Shown here: positions 10,202 through 21,639 of the stretch, piece after piece
Layout of the letters: every line of letters begins with the position of its first letter
How positions within the stretch are numbered: position 1 is the first letter of the stretch
Source of the DNA: Podospora bellae-mahoneyi
Taxonomy: Eukaryota > Ascomycota > Sordariomycetes > Sordariales > Podosporaceae
Assembly: GCF_035222275.1 (NCBI RefSeq)
Contig: NC_085883.1
Span: 3,410,001-3,474,000, forward strand
Length of the DNA: 64,000 nucleotides
Reading direction: 5' to 3'
Translations under genes and position numbers: made by a program
The notes under the pieces: generated by a model
Seen by the model: only the letters and a program-made list of their open reading frames with translations
Database searches by the model: none
Told to the model about the DNA's origin: nothing

Positions 10202-12524
10202 ATGCCCCTGAATACCTCAGAGACCCCGTTAGATTCGAAGACTGTCTTCTGCATCTATCATCCCGCATCGACTCTTGCTAAAGATTTTCAAGTTACCAAT
10301 GCGAATCACCTCCAAGTCACAGACCAACTGCTTGCCATTCAGAATTCGCAACACGTTTATGCCGATACCTTCGATGCTCTCAAGTCTCAAGCGACATCGC
10401 ATCACATCAAGCTCATCGAGAAGAGTCAAGCCACAGCGCAGAGGCAAATCGAACTGGGGATTCAACTTCTTAATGAAGTCAGTCAACTGAGAGAGATCAC
10501 TCGGAATTTCATCAAGGATCATGACAGCGGTGGTGTTAAGAAGGGCAAGAATATATGGCGATCTGCCTTGCATGCGTGACAGGGTGGAGAAAACTGACCT
10601 CAACACCTAGGCTACACTCCATCTTGCAGCCGACACTACCATCTACCGACTTCTCTCGAAACTCAACGCCTTGAGAACCATCTGTGATTCGAGTTCGCCT
10701 TCTAGAAAAACACAAAACCAAGTCTCAGACGGTGTGACTTCGCATGGATCAACGTCAAACAGCCCAGGGTTTGAAGAAACTCGTAAGCTCACTGTTAGCC
10801 GCAAGCTTGGAGTGCCAGTGTCGCCCGCGTACGCGGCGCATGGGAAAGGACTGGCAGTTTAGCCACTTTGGCTCTTTGTTCAAAATCATCGACGTTGAAG
10901 AGTCGCACTTTCGAGGTTGTTCCTTTAACAAATCATCACGTCTTACAACACGGGAACGGCAAGTAGGTATCATATTCACAGGCTTGAGACGACTTTGCCG
11001 AAAGGCTATACAGATGTCAGTTACCTTGGCCTATGGAGCTGGTGGCTACAGTATGGGGAAGGCAGCCTCGACTTGGTTCCCCATGGTGGACGCCAGGATT
11101 GCACCAGCTTGGAGGATAGTGGGAGTATTGGCGTCTTTGGCAGTGCATTTGCTCGGACCTCGGATGCGGTCTGAAACGACTTTAACGCGGTGGAAAGATT
11201 TTGCCGCTTTAGCATTTGCGAAGATATTGTGGTTGTTTCGCAAAAACGCAGCATCACCTTTAGACGTGAATGAGAATAACCAGTCATTGATTTGTGAACT
11301 CGTCGATAGCGTAAGTTTACATTTTCTTTACGTACGTGCGGGCCACAATGCAGACACTTTGCAATATGGTGTTAGCTCACATTCGCTTTCGTTTACCTAG
11401 ATCGCTTGGGAATTCGGAAGTGGTTGGAATTCTCGAAAAGAAGGCGTCAATCTTGAAGTTGCCATCTCTCTAATTTGCTTCATCAAATCGTTGCTCGACT
11501 CTGGAATCCCCCTACAAGGTACCTATATTCACCAACTCTCAAAACCACAGGACTATCAATCAATCGCGTTTTGACTACCATACACCCCAAAAGGTCGCCG
11601 CTGGGTCCCCTATCTCGATTGCAGGATTTCTTTCCATGCACATTTGGTGCTCTGTAAGCTTGGGTACTCACTCTTGTTTGACGATTCGTGGGTCGGATTT
11701 GGTAATAAGCACTGGTTTCACCACATTCTCACCAACGTACCATCTGAGTCGACTCTTTCCAGAGACAATTGCCAATGTCGCTGTACCCGCCAGGGCTGCA
11801 CATCTTTGACCTTTCTGTTAAAGGGTTTTCACGCTCATACGATCCATCCACTTCCCTTGGCTCCCCTCCCATCACTTTCCTGCGACATTTGGAAGAAATT
11901 TTTGAGAGGGCTCACGACCAGGAGGTTCTCCGGCTTGTGACCTTCCAGGCTTTTCACCTATCACGCACTTGCTGTTATCCACGCCATGATTGCCTTTGCC
12001 ATGTACCATACCCATTAAACTCAAGCCCTTCGAGTTCTTGTCAGGACAGCAGATGCAGGTGGAAGCCACAATTCTCAGAAGAGTTATCTGAAATTGAAGC
12101 CGAACATCGTTTTGAATTCGCTTGCTTCGAGAAGCTTCTTGGTGAGCTCGAAACGGAACTTGAATTATACTTGAGAATCCCAAAAAGAGCAATGAGGATA
12201 TCCTTAATTTTGGCAAATGGTCTGAGAACCAGAATTATCAACGGCTTGGGGCAGCTCAACGGGAATAACTTGACAGATGATGAAATCTCAAGGGGGGAAA
12301 GTCTTGGTGTAGTGTGGGGTCCAGAACCTAACACAGAGATATATGGCTGGGACCGAGACACCAATCCTTACGGGCATGATCGGTTTTCTGAGACGATGGA
12401 TTATTGGTTCTACAACCTAGATCGTTTGGTTCCAGAGGCTCCCTGGACAGGATATAGTCGGTCGCCTCAACAGGCTATGGAAGAGTGGAACAAGGATAGG
12501 AAGGCCAAGGAAGGGTTGAAGTAA
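10202..12524 (+). pseudogene. Decayed host gene of a Cys-rich, ankyrin-associated fungal family
   Basis: A multi-exon fungal gene can be followed across this span, but its frame is interrupted. The N-terminal helical part is open at 10202-10490 (QIELGIQLLNEVSQL), after which similarity-like sequence continues in another frame (MTAVVLRRARIYGDLPC). A TGA lies two codons before the ATG at 10744, where a long reading carries the paired cysteines CQCRPR and the stretch LAYGAGGYSMGKAAS. Good introns are visible at 11311-11400 and 11519-11593. The next exon ends with NCQCRCTRQGCTSLTFLLKG, and the C-terminal part (ITFLRHLEEIF, RTCC, ETMDYWFYNLD) is in yet another frame near 11830. At least three frame problems suggest a pseudogene; sequence error is the alternative. 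In this family such regions usually flank ankyrin repeats, but I see no complete repeat here. The 3' reading 11769-12524 could still be expressed. Confidence 0.5.
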
Positions 12525-13637
12525 CTGTTGTTGTTGACGCGCCGAGTTAAAACATGTATCCAGTAAGAGCTAAAATTTTCAGGGCCATAACCTTGGGTAT
12601 CACGACAGACGCAAAACAGAAAGTTAGAGCTTTCTATCTTTTCACTTGACCAACGACGATCTACTGTGAATATGTGAGCCATGAAGAAGGTTACCAGTCC
12701 TCGCCGGGTTCGCAAAGCCCATGTTCAAGGGCCTCCGGATACCAATAGGTACCTAAGTAGGTAACTCAGTGTAATACACGGTAACTTTCCCGAACATTCC
12801 GCAGTACGTAATAGAGACTCTTCTAGTTTGTCTTGGGTTGTTTCCCTAGCATTCGCTTCCCAAAGATCCTGCAGCGGGCATTCCATTCTATGCAACATGA
12901 CAGATCTTGGCCTTGAGAATTCCGCCCCACGCTCTGCCTCGATCTCGAAACTAAACGTAACAAGTGCAAAAAGCTCGCGATGATGGCCAAGTGTAGAAAG
13001 CAATACTACAATACCCTCTAGCTTCAACCACAGTTCCGGTATACACTCCCAAAAATTCCTGGGTTGGCACTCGCGAACAATTCTCGAGCAATGCTAACAA
13101 GGCAGACTTGGAAATAATGATCGACGCTGCTCTGTGGCTTAATTCATGTATTGACTTTACTTCTCTTAAACAGTTTTGTGACCGGTTGGGTCACCCACCC
13201 GGCAACAACAACCAATGACTAGGAAACAACAGTCAAAAACTTGGATGTAACCCTAAGGTACATTTGCCTTACCCACTGTATGTATATATTCGGCTCCGGT
13301 ACATTTTGGATACCATAAATGTATTCTTGGCTATCCATCTAGACCTGACAGCCACCCGCCATGTAACTTGAGGAAGTCGATAGCCTCACTTCCAGCTGTA
13401 CACATGATGCCATCTTCTCTTTGGCCTCCTTGGCTTGTTACATAGCAAACTTCAACACCACATTATGTCTGGCCACGGGCATCTGAATTGTCCGGCTCAA
13501 TACCGACTTCGGAGAAAAGAACCAAGCGAAGATAAATACCTGGCAAACAGCCATCACCTTCAGCTGCCAAGTCATCCCTCAGTATCCTTCATCATCTCTC
13601 TCCATCCTCTCCCAAAAGGCAACCTTCAGCCACAACC
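12525..13637. other. Intergenic, no gene seen
   Basis: About 1.1 kb between the decayed gene and the small secreted protein. Nothing with a signal peptide, domain or plausible splice pattern is visible. A palindrome-like TAGGTACCTAAGTAGGTAACT occurs near 12748. The last 200 bases are pyrimidine-rich leader for the next gene. Confidence 0.4.
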
Positions 13638-14090
13638 ATGAAGCTCACCACCCTCGTCCTCCTCGCCACCGGCGCTCTCGCCCTTCCCAACCCTATCCCT
13701 GCCCCTGAGGCCGCTCCTGAGGTCTTCAACATCACCGAGCGCGACATCGAGCCCCGCGCTGCATACTGGTAAGCACCTTTTCCTATCCTCTCCTCTTTTT
13801 CACCCTAATCAACTAACCTTACATCTTCAAGGACTTGGACCCCCTACAACGGCGCGTCCTCCTGTACCGGCACCCCCACAGCAGGCGGCGTGGTGGGCTA
13901 CTCCAGCTCCCCCTGCCGCAACCAATACGGTGCCATCTCCCGCGTCAAGATCACGTCCGACTTCTGCACTGTCACCGCCTACAACAGCCCCAACTGCCCC
14001 AGCCGCGAGTTCGGTACCACCTACGGTTATGGCACCAACATTTGCGCTGGCGGAGTGGCATATCAGAGCTTCAAGGTCAACTGTGTTTGA
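13638..14090 (+). CDS. Small secreted six-Cys protein
   Basis: Two exons, 13638-13768 and 13832-14090, intron 63 nt (GTAAGC..TTCAAG), encoding 129 residues. The N-terminus (MKLTTLVLLATGALALP) is a signal peptide, followed by a Pro/Ala/Glu-rich propeptide-like segment ending in ERDIEPRAAYW. The mature part of about 85 residues has six cysteines (SSC, SPC, DFC, PNC, NIC, VNC), enough for three disulfides, and is rich in Gly, Tyr and Ser. It matches no family I can name. The size, signal peptide and cysteine content are those of fungal small secreted proteins or effector-like candidates. The start is supported by the CCACAACCATG context. Function is unknown. Confidence 0.82.
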
Positions 14091-14209
14091 GAGATAGACA
14101 TATGGCGAACCATAATGATAACACATGATAGATGGAACGTTCATATCAAACTCAAATACCCAACTATTTACCATTCGTATATGTATTGCTCGTGCCAATC
14201 CCCTCCCCC

Positions 14210-16016
14210 TTAATCACTCCTAGGCCTCAACCTACAATTAACCCCCTTCGTCCTGTAAAACCACCGACTGCTATACCACCAAACCTCATTAGGGTCCTCC
14301 AGCTCAATGTCAAACGTCGACAGCAACGTAGGCACAAGCTTGTACACCTCCATCATACTCAAGTTCCTCCCAAGGCAGATCCTAGACCCACCACCAAATT
14401 GAAGCATGGCTTGATTCCACAGCTGCATCCTTTCCTTGTACTGCTCGTCATTCTCCCCATCCCGCTGCAGCCACCGGTCAGGGTAAAAGTCATCGGCGTT
14501 CTCACCAAAGACCTTCTTGTTACGACCGACAATGTAAGGGTTCATACCGACCATTTGGCCACCTGGGACGACAGAGCCATCAGGGAGGACGAGGCCACCT
14601 TCGGGGACGATGCGCTCCATGATCATGGAAACAGCAGGGTGGTAACGGAGTGTTTCGTTGACAACGGCATCCAAGTAGGGGAGGGCACGGGCTTTGCTGT
14701 GGGCCGCGGGTTCGAAGGCCTTGAAGACAGAGCGGACTTCGGATTCGAGCTTTTTCCACACACGCTGGTCCTTGAGGGTGTAGTAGAAGAGGGCGCGCAG
14801 GGTGATGGCTGTGGTGTCGGCACCGGCGATCACTGTGGGGTAGATCGTGTTAGCATCGAATTTCAAGGCAAGGTACATGACATGGGGCCGAGTGGATACA
14901 TACAGTTCAAAAGAAGATAACCAATAATCTTGCCCTCGTCAACGATCTCTGGGTGGGTCGACTTGGACTCGATAAAGTACTGCAGGAAATCGGGCTTCTC
15001 GGGGTTGAACACCTTATCCTCGCCCTTGAGACGGGCCGTCATCTTCTGGATGGCAATGTTGGTCACGTTGGAGATGTTGGGTGGGCCGAGAGGGTAGATG
15101 GGGTTCTTGTCGAGGATGTAGTCAGTCCAGGGCATTTGGCCGCAGAGAGCCAGATAGTCGATGGACTGGTCGGCAACAGCGAGGGTGCCATCAAAGTCGT
15201 AGCCCTTTTCCATGTAGCCGAACTTGGTGCTGAAGGTGACGATACCGAGGAAATCCCAGGCATCTGAGCGTGTTAGAGTATGTTCATAGCCAGGAAGGCG
15301 ATGGCGGGGTCCAGACTCACAGTATCCTAGCCAGTCGCCAAAGTTGCAGACCTTCCTGGGCTCAACAAAACGTTTCTTGAGGTGTTGGAGCAGGTCGGCC
15401 ACCACCTTGTCCATGTGTGCCTCCATAGCCAGCACGGCCGGGACCGAGTAGTGGCGCACAACAGGTCTCTTCAGTCTGGCATGCTCGACATTGTTGGTCT
15501 CGCTAAACATGTGGTAGGTGATCTTGCCATCGATGATGGAGCTGCTGTTTTTGTAGAAGTCTGACTTGACCCATTTGCCATCGGTGTTGTAGATGGTGCG
15601 AGAAAGCTCAGGGAAGTCAAGGTCCAGGAGATTTGGTCCTATCCTGACAATGGGGCCGTACTTCTCATGTAACTTCTTCATTGTCTGGGCATACTCGGCC
15701 CCGTAGACCTTGGATAACCGCCACAGATTTGTCCATCCTGGTCAAGACATGTCAGCTGTCATTCTGACGGGAACAATGACGTGCATTTTGTTGTGCTTGA
15801 GGGAGCCGACAGACCTGCTAAAAATGGCCCGGGATACTTCTTCAGCGGTGAGGTCTGGTAGGCGACAAAAAACCACAAAAAGCAAGCGATGGAAGGGGCA
15901 ACCACTAGAAGGGTCAGCTTGCTGCTTTGAGCAGCGGTGAGGACAGTGTTCCAATCCCAGTCCAGCGTTGCGCCGGTTGGCACTGGGCCGCTGGCTGATG
16001 ACGAAGCTGAAGCCAT
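14210..16016 (-). CDS. Cytochrome P450 monooxygenase (pisatin demethylase/benzoate hydroxylase-like class)
   Basis: Four exons: 16016-15815, 15737-15321, 15263-14904 and 14832-14210, total 533 residues. An N-terminal membrane anchor (LTLLVVAPSIACFLWFFVAY) is followed by the proline-rich hinge KKYPGPFLAG. The I-helix motif AGADTT spans the last splice junction (about residues 329-334). ExxR is ETLR (386-389), the PERF-like motif is YPDRW, and the heme loop FGGGSRICLGR has its cysteine near residue 479. All catalytic landmarks are present, so the enzyme should be active in the ER with a cytochrome P450 reductase. The N-terminal stretch GWTNLWRLSKVYG resembles fungal pisatin demethylase or benzoate hydroxylase-like P450s, but the substrate is unknown. 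No biosynthetic backbone enzyme lies nearby, so it is not an obvious metabolite cluster member. Confidence 0.93.
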
Positions 16017-18559
16017 GGTTCCTCCCTGTTCGAAAATGTCTCGAGAGAAGAGGGTGAGGGAGAGACGGGGAGGCCGGTAGCGAGTTTTGTGACCGGGCAG
16101 CCGTGGGCTCGGGGATGTTATGAAGGTTCATCAGGGAGACAGCATTCGGATGCGGGGTTCCCACAGGAACTGGCCATCTTTCTTGGCCTCCCCCCAATTT
16201 GTGCTCTAGTGTATTAAAGTATTGGATGGGTGGATGGATGGATGGTGTTGCAATGCAGCCCGGCTCCAGTTTGGAAAGGTCGACCTGCTGGAATCATTGA
16301 TCATCGTCGGGAAGTGTGGCCAAGGTGGATGGATGGATATCATCTGCAGTTGGACGCACTGTGTGGCGTTGTGCAACCCTGCCCCGGTTAGTTGTTGATT
16401 TAAGCTGTCAGCGGCTGCTAACCAACGGCCCCACAAGCCGACCGACGGCGGGATCCAATCCCCGGGCCTTGGTTGATAATAAACTTTCTTTTCCCAGCTG
16501 TGCCAGTATAATTTGGGCAAGGCTCCCCTCTCGCCGAGCCATGGGGGTCGCGGAAGCGAAAAGACCAGCCCAAAAGAGATTCCCCTTTCAGGGCTTAGTG
16601 TTGGATAGCGGATTGGCACTGTGGCCTGTATGGATAGCCATCTCATTATCTCGTGTTACTGATGTGTCGAGGAAAATGCCGATCCGATGGTGCTTTTTTG
16701 TACAGATACCTGGTGAAGAAATGGAGATGATATGGCCCAAATGTTATGATGAGATACGGTGAAACAGAAGGCCATTACATGACATTCATCATCCCACGTG
16801 GAAAGAACGTCAGAACCATAGATCCGGGTACTGCGGGGGAGATAACTTAAACAGCACACAGCAAATTGGGAACATGTGCTTCCCCTCGGAAATCCATTGG
16901 CCAACTCTGAAATGTCTCGGCCGGTTGTCCGAAGGAGGAAAGGGGCCCGAGAGACTGGGAGAGGGCTTCACTCTCGCTTTCATCTCCCAGCCGTGCCATC
17001 GTTCTTTTTTTTCTCCGGCACGGCATTTTCACCCACCACCCATGTGCTGCGCCGCCTGACTGCTGCGGTACCGTAGCATCTGTCTCTTGCAGGTCGGCAC
17101 TGTGCTTTATGCGTCCATATCTTCACCACCTATTGTCTCTGATGCGGGCTGGATCATGGATGTCATGTCGTTTGAGTCCCTCCCTCCGCCATTTGGTCTG
17201 GACCTCACAATCTCACTAGTCTCGTAATGTCTAGGGTCATCGTGCCAATAAAAACAAAGCAGATAAGGAGTATTGCGCTATTAGCTCGAGGTGCACGGGT
17301 GGCATTCGTGGGAGCTAACCGTTGGCCCGGACGATCCGTTCCTGGACCCGGCCGGGTGTTCTGCCGGGATGGGGCCTGTCGTGCAACCTGCCATGACAAT
17401 GGAACGTCGTTGTCTGAGCGCAATCCCCAGACGGAAGAGGATGAGCAAGTCAGTATGAAATTGGAGACGATCAATGCACCGCTATTCACATGAAGATGCT
17501 CAGGTTTAGGTTTTTCATCGGGCATACAGGATCGACAGGTCTATTCGCAGGAAGGAGCATGAACTTCACTCACCGACATTTGATGGTTCTTCAGTGGCGG
17601 TTGGAGAAATGTCCAACATCCTGGCCTGCAGAAACGTAAGCCAATGATTTAGTCAATCACCATTCGTGCTTCTGCAACAACTTTCTTTTTCACCTGCACC
17701 AGAATAATGCCAGAAGACCCCAGGGGGTCAAGCCACGTACTGGTCACTCGTGGTGGGTCTGACTGGCCGCTGACAGTCTCTTCAAGCCACAGGCCAGCTT
17801 GGTGACCTCATGCGTTTGGCAGCATACAGAGAGCTCCACGTTGACCTTCAGGCACGGGATTGATAGTCTAGATCCTGAAAATGGCGCCATCTTCAAAGGC
17901 TCAGCACCCTCTCCACTAAGTTCCACTATGCCTGGGGCTGGTTGTCTTTGCGAGGTCGTCGACAGTAGGTACAGATGATGCTGAAGGTCGATTCTTCTAC
18001 GGATATGATGAAGGCCGTAGTGGACCGCAGCACTCTCCCCTGAACAATCAGGCGTCCCGCAAGTCAAGACAGGTTCGCTTTTGGAACCCAACCCCGGTGC
18101 CAAACCCTTGGTATTCGCATTTCACGTCCCCCTGCCAGTGCAACACGCCCAAGGTGATCGACACCGAATTCGAGAGAAAAAGCAACACAAGTAAGCCGGA
18201 GAAGACACGGCCTGCATGTTTCGAAACTTGCAAAGAGTTCCTCCGCCGCCCGCCTGCTTCTTGAACCTCTCTTCTGTGAGGCTGATCCCCCCCTTTCTGG
18301 CCGTTGAGCCATATGTAAACCCAACCTAATCTTCAGACATTGCGTGCCTGGGTTTGGGGGTCCAATGGTGGCGTTCGGTGTCTTATTTCTTTACTTTCTC
18401 ATGCGACACTCGTGGGCGCTTGTATGAGGCTCTATTAACCCGGGCACTCCTCCCGCGTTTTGTCACAACTGGTCTCGACTCGTTAGAGATTTGTTACTCG
18501 TCTTTGTTCAGTTTCCTCGCTCCTTGAATCTGACATTGTCTCCCATTCCATTAGTTGCG
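16017..18559. other. Long divergent intergenic region
   Basis: About 2.5 kb between the divergent P450 and rhodopsin-domain genes. It includes a TGGATGGA simple repeat at 16223-16245. The readings are mutually overlapping and carry no recognisable domain, signal peptide or convincing splice sites. I see no gene. Confidence 0.45.
16223..16245. repeat. Short TGGA microsatellite
   Basis: Imperfect run of TGGATGGG/TGGATGGA units about 200 bases upstream of the P450 start. Confidence 0.6.
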
Positions 18560-20028
18560 ATGACGCTCAAAGGTGACGCCGTGTGGGCGTTGGGGGTGAT
18601 GTGGTTTTTGTGTACCCTGGTGTTCTTGCTGATGTGCCTCCGACTGTACACCCGCATCGTCTGCTTGTCGTCTTACGGACTTGACGACCACATCTACATT
18701 GCGGCCTTTGTAAGTGGACTTTCTGAATCATGTGGAATGATAGACATAGACTAACAACTCCACTACTTAGATCTTTCTCCTCATCTTCACCGTCTTTATC
18801 CACCTCTCGGGAACCGTGGGCTTTGGGCAGACGATGGAGGAAATCGGCGACATGGAACTAGTAGTGAAAGCCACTTTGTACGAGTGTATCGGTCAAGGCT
18901 TTGCCATCGTCGGTATGGCCATCGCCAAGGCGTCTCTGGGTACTTTCTTGCTCCGTCTCGTCACTGTGAAGTGGCACAGAATCGCCATTTGGTCAGCCCT
19001 GGGGCTCGTGAGCGGCGCCTCCATTGCCCAAGTTCTGTGCTTCTGGCTCTCATGCGTTCCCGTCAACTACGTCTACGACCGCCGCATCGAGGGGGGCTAC
19101 TGCCCCATTGACACAAGGCCGACTTCTTATCTTCTCTGCAGTATGTCTTGATCACTTGAACTGATGTAGTGGAGCAAAACGCTGACCTGTGCACCTACCT
19201 TTAGCTTCCACCATCGTCGTCGACTTCTTTTTCGCTCTCTTTCCCTGGTTAATCGTCATGCCCTTACAAATGCCCAAACGCGAAAAGTTCACCATCGCCG
19301 GTAGCATGAGTCTCGGCTTGATGTAAGTTCACCCCTCACCCAGAGCACCTGGCTCGGAGTCCTCTGACCTTGCTGTTCTCAGTGCTGCCGCAGCTGGCAT
19401 CGTTCGCACCTTCGAAGTCGAAGGCCTCTACACAGCCTCGTACCTCAAGGACTCCGTCGGTCTCATCGTCTGGTCCTCCGCCGAGATGGCCATCACCCTC
19501 ATCTGCATCGGCATTCCCGTCTGTCGTCCCCTCTACAAGCGCGCCTTCCGACGTCTCCTCGGCGAGAGCACCAGCGGCTACCACAAGCAATCCGGCGGCA
19601 AGGACGGTCAAGGGTCCTCTCACGCTCTGCAAACCATCGGCGGTGGCATTCTGGGCTCCGACGGCAAACCGATCTCAAAGAAGCTTGCGCAATCGCAGCA
19701 GATATCTGCCAATAAGGATGGTCGCACCACGGTTACAGGGCAGAATGAGAGCACAGATGATATCAGCTTTACGGATGTCAAATTGGGCGTTGATGGGCCA
19801 TTTACACGGACGACGGTGGGGAGGGGGTCTGACGGGAGTGTAGGCAACGGGAACAGCTCTGATGAGGAGATCCTCAATGAGTACAGGCGGAGTCAGATGG
19901 ACGACCACAACGGGCGCGTGGTGAGGGTGGATGTTGAGGAGGGAAGGGTGCAACATGGGGAGCACAGTCAGGCGCACAATCACAACGGTATCATGATTAC
20001 AGAAACCTACCGAGTGGAAAGGTCCTGA
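18560..20028 (+). CDS. Fungal rhodopsin-domain integral membrane protein
   Basis: Four exons: 18560-18709, 18771-19140, 19205-19322 and 19383-20028; 427 residues. Six or seven hydrophobic helices fill the first 300 residues. The order and motifs (R.Y.R, YGLDDHIYIAA, KASLGTFLLRL, WSALGLVSGASIAQVLCFWLSC, GGYCP, MPLQMPKREKF, GLIVWSSAEMA) are those of the large fungal rhodopsin-domain (SAT4-like) membrane family. The C-terminal about 130 residues are hydrophilic and rich in Gly, Ser and Asp, probably cytosolic. Despite the family name there is no sign of a retinal-binding opsin. The family is abundant in ascomycetes; most members lack a known role, though a few, such as the CFEM-type Pth11, are receptors. 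No CFEM domain is present here. Exon phases are consistent throughout. Confidence 0.88.
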
Positions 20029-20633
20029 CTTGAGATGAAAATGTTAGGGGAGAGAGAAGCACGGTCGTGGGTTGACGTGTGAGGCAGTCCGTCAACCTGC
20101 AGTGGGATGGCACAGGGAAAAAGGGCATGGGATATTCGGTCGTTACTTGAGGTATTATGGAGAGTTTGGAGTTTGGTAATATCGGGCACATGATACATAC
20201 CTCACCTGCATGGCTCTGGGGTTGTATGATTTAAACACACACGTAGACAGTACATATGGGAGACGCACCATTCCTCTCGTTGTCTCTTCCGTCTTCCTGG
20301 TGCTTGTGGAAGGGCCCTCCAACACCGTATCCGTCGTAGCCCGTAGGTACGAGAATGGGGCGGTCGTGCCTGCATTTGACTTGCTCCAAAATCCTCAAGT
20401 GAACAAGAACGCTCCTTTTTGGAGTCAATAATTCAATTTCTCGATTCACATGGACTTCCAACATTACAAAAAGCACGCCGTCCCTTTCTAGTCCATCCTC
20501 AAGGGCGTCACGAACCAGAAAACCGCCCGCACTCATCCTCATGTCAATCCCATCACACGAGCAACCATCACGACTCAAGACACAAGTTGAACCCCGCCAT
20601 CAACACTCACTTTACCATTGTTTACTCGACAAC

Positions 20634-20810
20634 ATGGCAATAATTGACCTCATTCACCTCTTGGTATTTTACGCATATTTTGTATGGGTCATCGTCTACA
20701 TTCTCCGCCAAGCCATGGAGCCCGAAGTAGTTCACGATCGGGGAACCGAAGAGATTCGGAAGGGTTACGCCGAATGGGCTGCCAAACGTGAGCAAAGAAT
20801 TCACGTATAA
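20634..20810 (+). CDS. Possible small single-pass membrane protein
   Basis: A 58-residue reading starts at an ATG in AACATGGC context. Residues 5-26 form one strong hydrophobic helix (IHLLVFYAYFVWVIVYIL), followed by a charged helical tail (GTEEIRKGYAEWAAKREQR). The pattern is that of real small membrane proteins, but the length is too short for certainty and no family is recognised. It lies 600 bases downstream of the rhodopsin-domain gene, on the same strand. Confidence 0.4.
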   Translation: MAIIDLIHLLVFYAYFVWVIVYILRQAMEPEVVHDRGTEEIRKGYAEWAAKREQRIHV

Positions 20811-21639
20811 CTGCCCGGTTGAGCCATGTCCTAACGTGAGCGCAGAAAGAAAATAAATATTCGAGGGATCGATGGAGTGACTGGATGGTCGCAGAGGTAT
20901 TCATGGACCGATGAGGAGAACAGAGAGATCTTCACATAACGATTTCGTGGGATGATGAGTTCTAAGCATCCGCAGCAAGCTCTCTGGGTGATTGGGCACC
21001 TTTTTCTTGACAAACGGAAGACAGCAAATACCAAGGACAACCTTTGTGAGACATAAGCCTATCGTCAGCAGACCAAATCAGGTACGAGTGGCCTTCATTT
21101 CGACATGATCCCCCTTGTCATACTTGCACCCCTGGGATGGTTGACTGCCGGTGCCATCGAGTACTCTTTTTCGGACCTTCTGTAAGGTTCATTAGCAAGA
21201 GAGACGGGTTAACTGCATGGCCCAAGCATCTGAAGTAAGAGGTGAGCGCGCTACAGAGTACGTAGAGCCTGAAGTAACCATCGTAGAGTTGGACTTTTTG
21301 TAAATGGAATGATTGATGCTCGGGGCAGCACGGATAAAGTCTCCTTGTATGATCAAACACTTTCTGATTTGAATCAAGAAACAAGTCATGCTGTATAGGT
21401 ACTTTCTTGGTGCATATCTGTGAGGTTGTGCATAGTGGTGAAGCTATGCATATCTATGAGCTTATGCGCATCTTGTGTATGATGTGCACTACTATGTGGT
21501 GACATAAATAGATGCTGTCAAATTCTATACTGTCATAACTTTGTGTATACGCTGCTGCATAATACTTATGAATATCATCCACCACCTTTTCTTTTGCCCA
21601 ACCACTCTCTCTTGTCCTTGCGTGAGGCTAACCCGTCTC
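20811..21639. other. Intergenic, no gene seen
   Basis: AT-rich near 21400-21560, with repeated words such as TATGCATA and GTGCATA. No supported coding sequence. Confidence 0.4.

Noticed and set aside
14132-14920. 262-codon plus-strand reading
   Set aside because: Antisense to the last P450 exon, which contains the heme loop and ExxR.
14210-20028. Secondary-metabolite cluster around the P450
   Set aside because: No polyketide synthase, peptide synthetase or terpene enzyme is present in the window.
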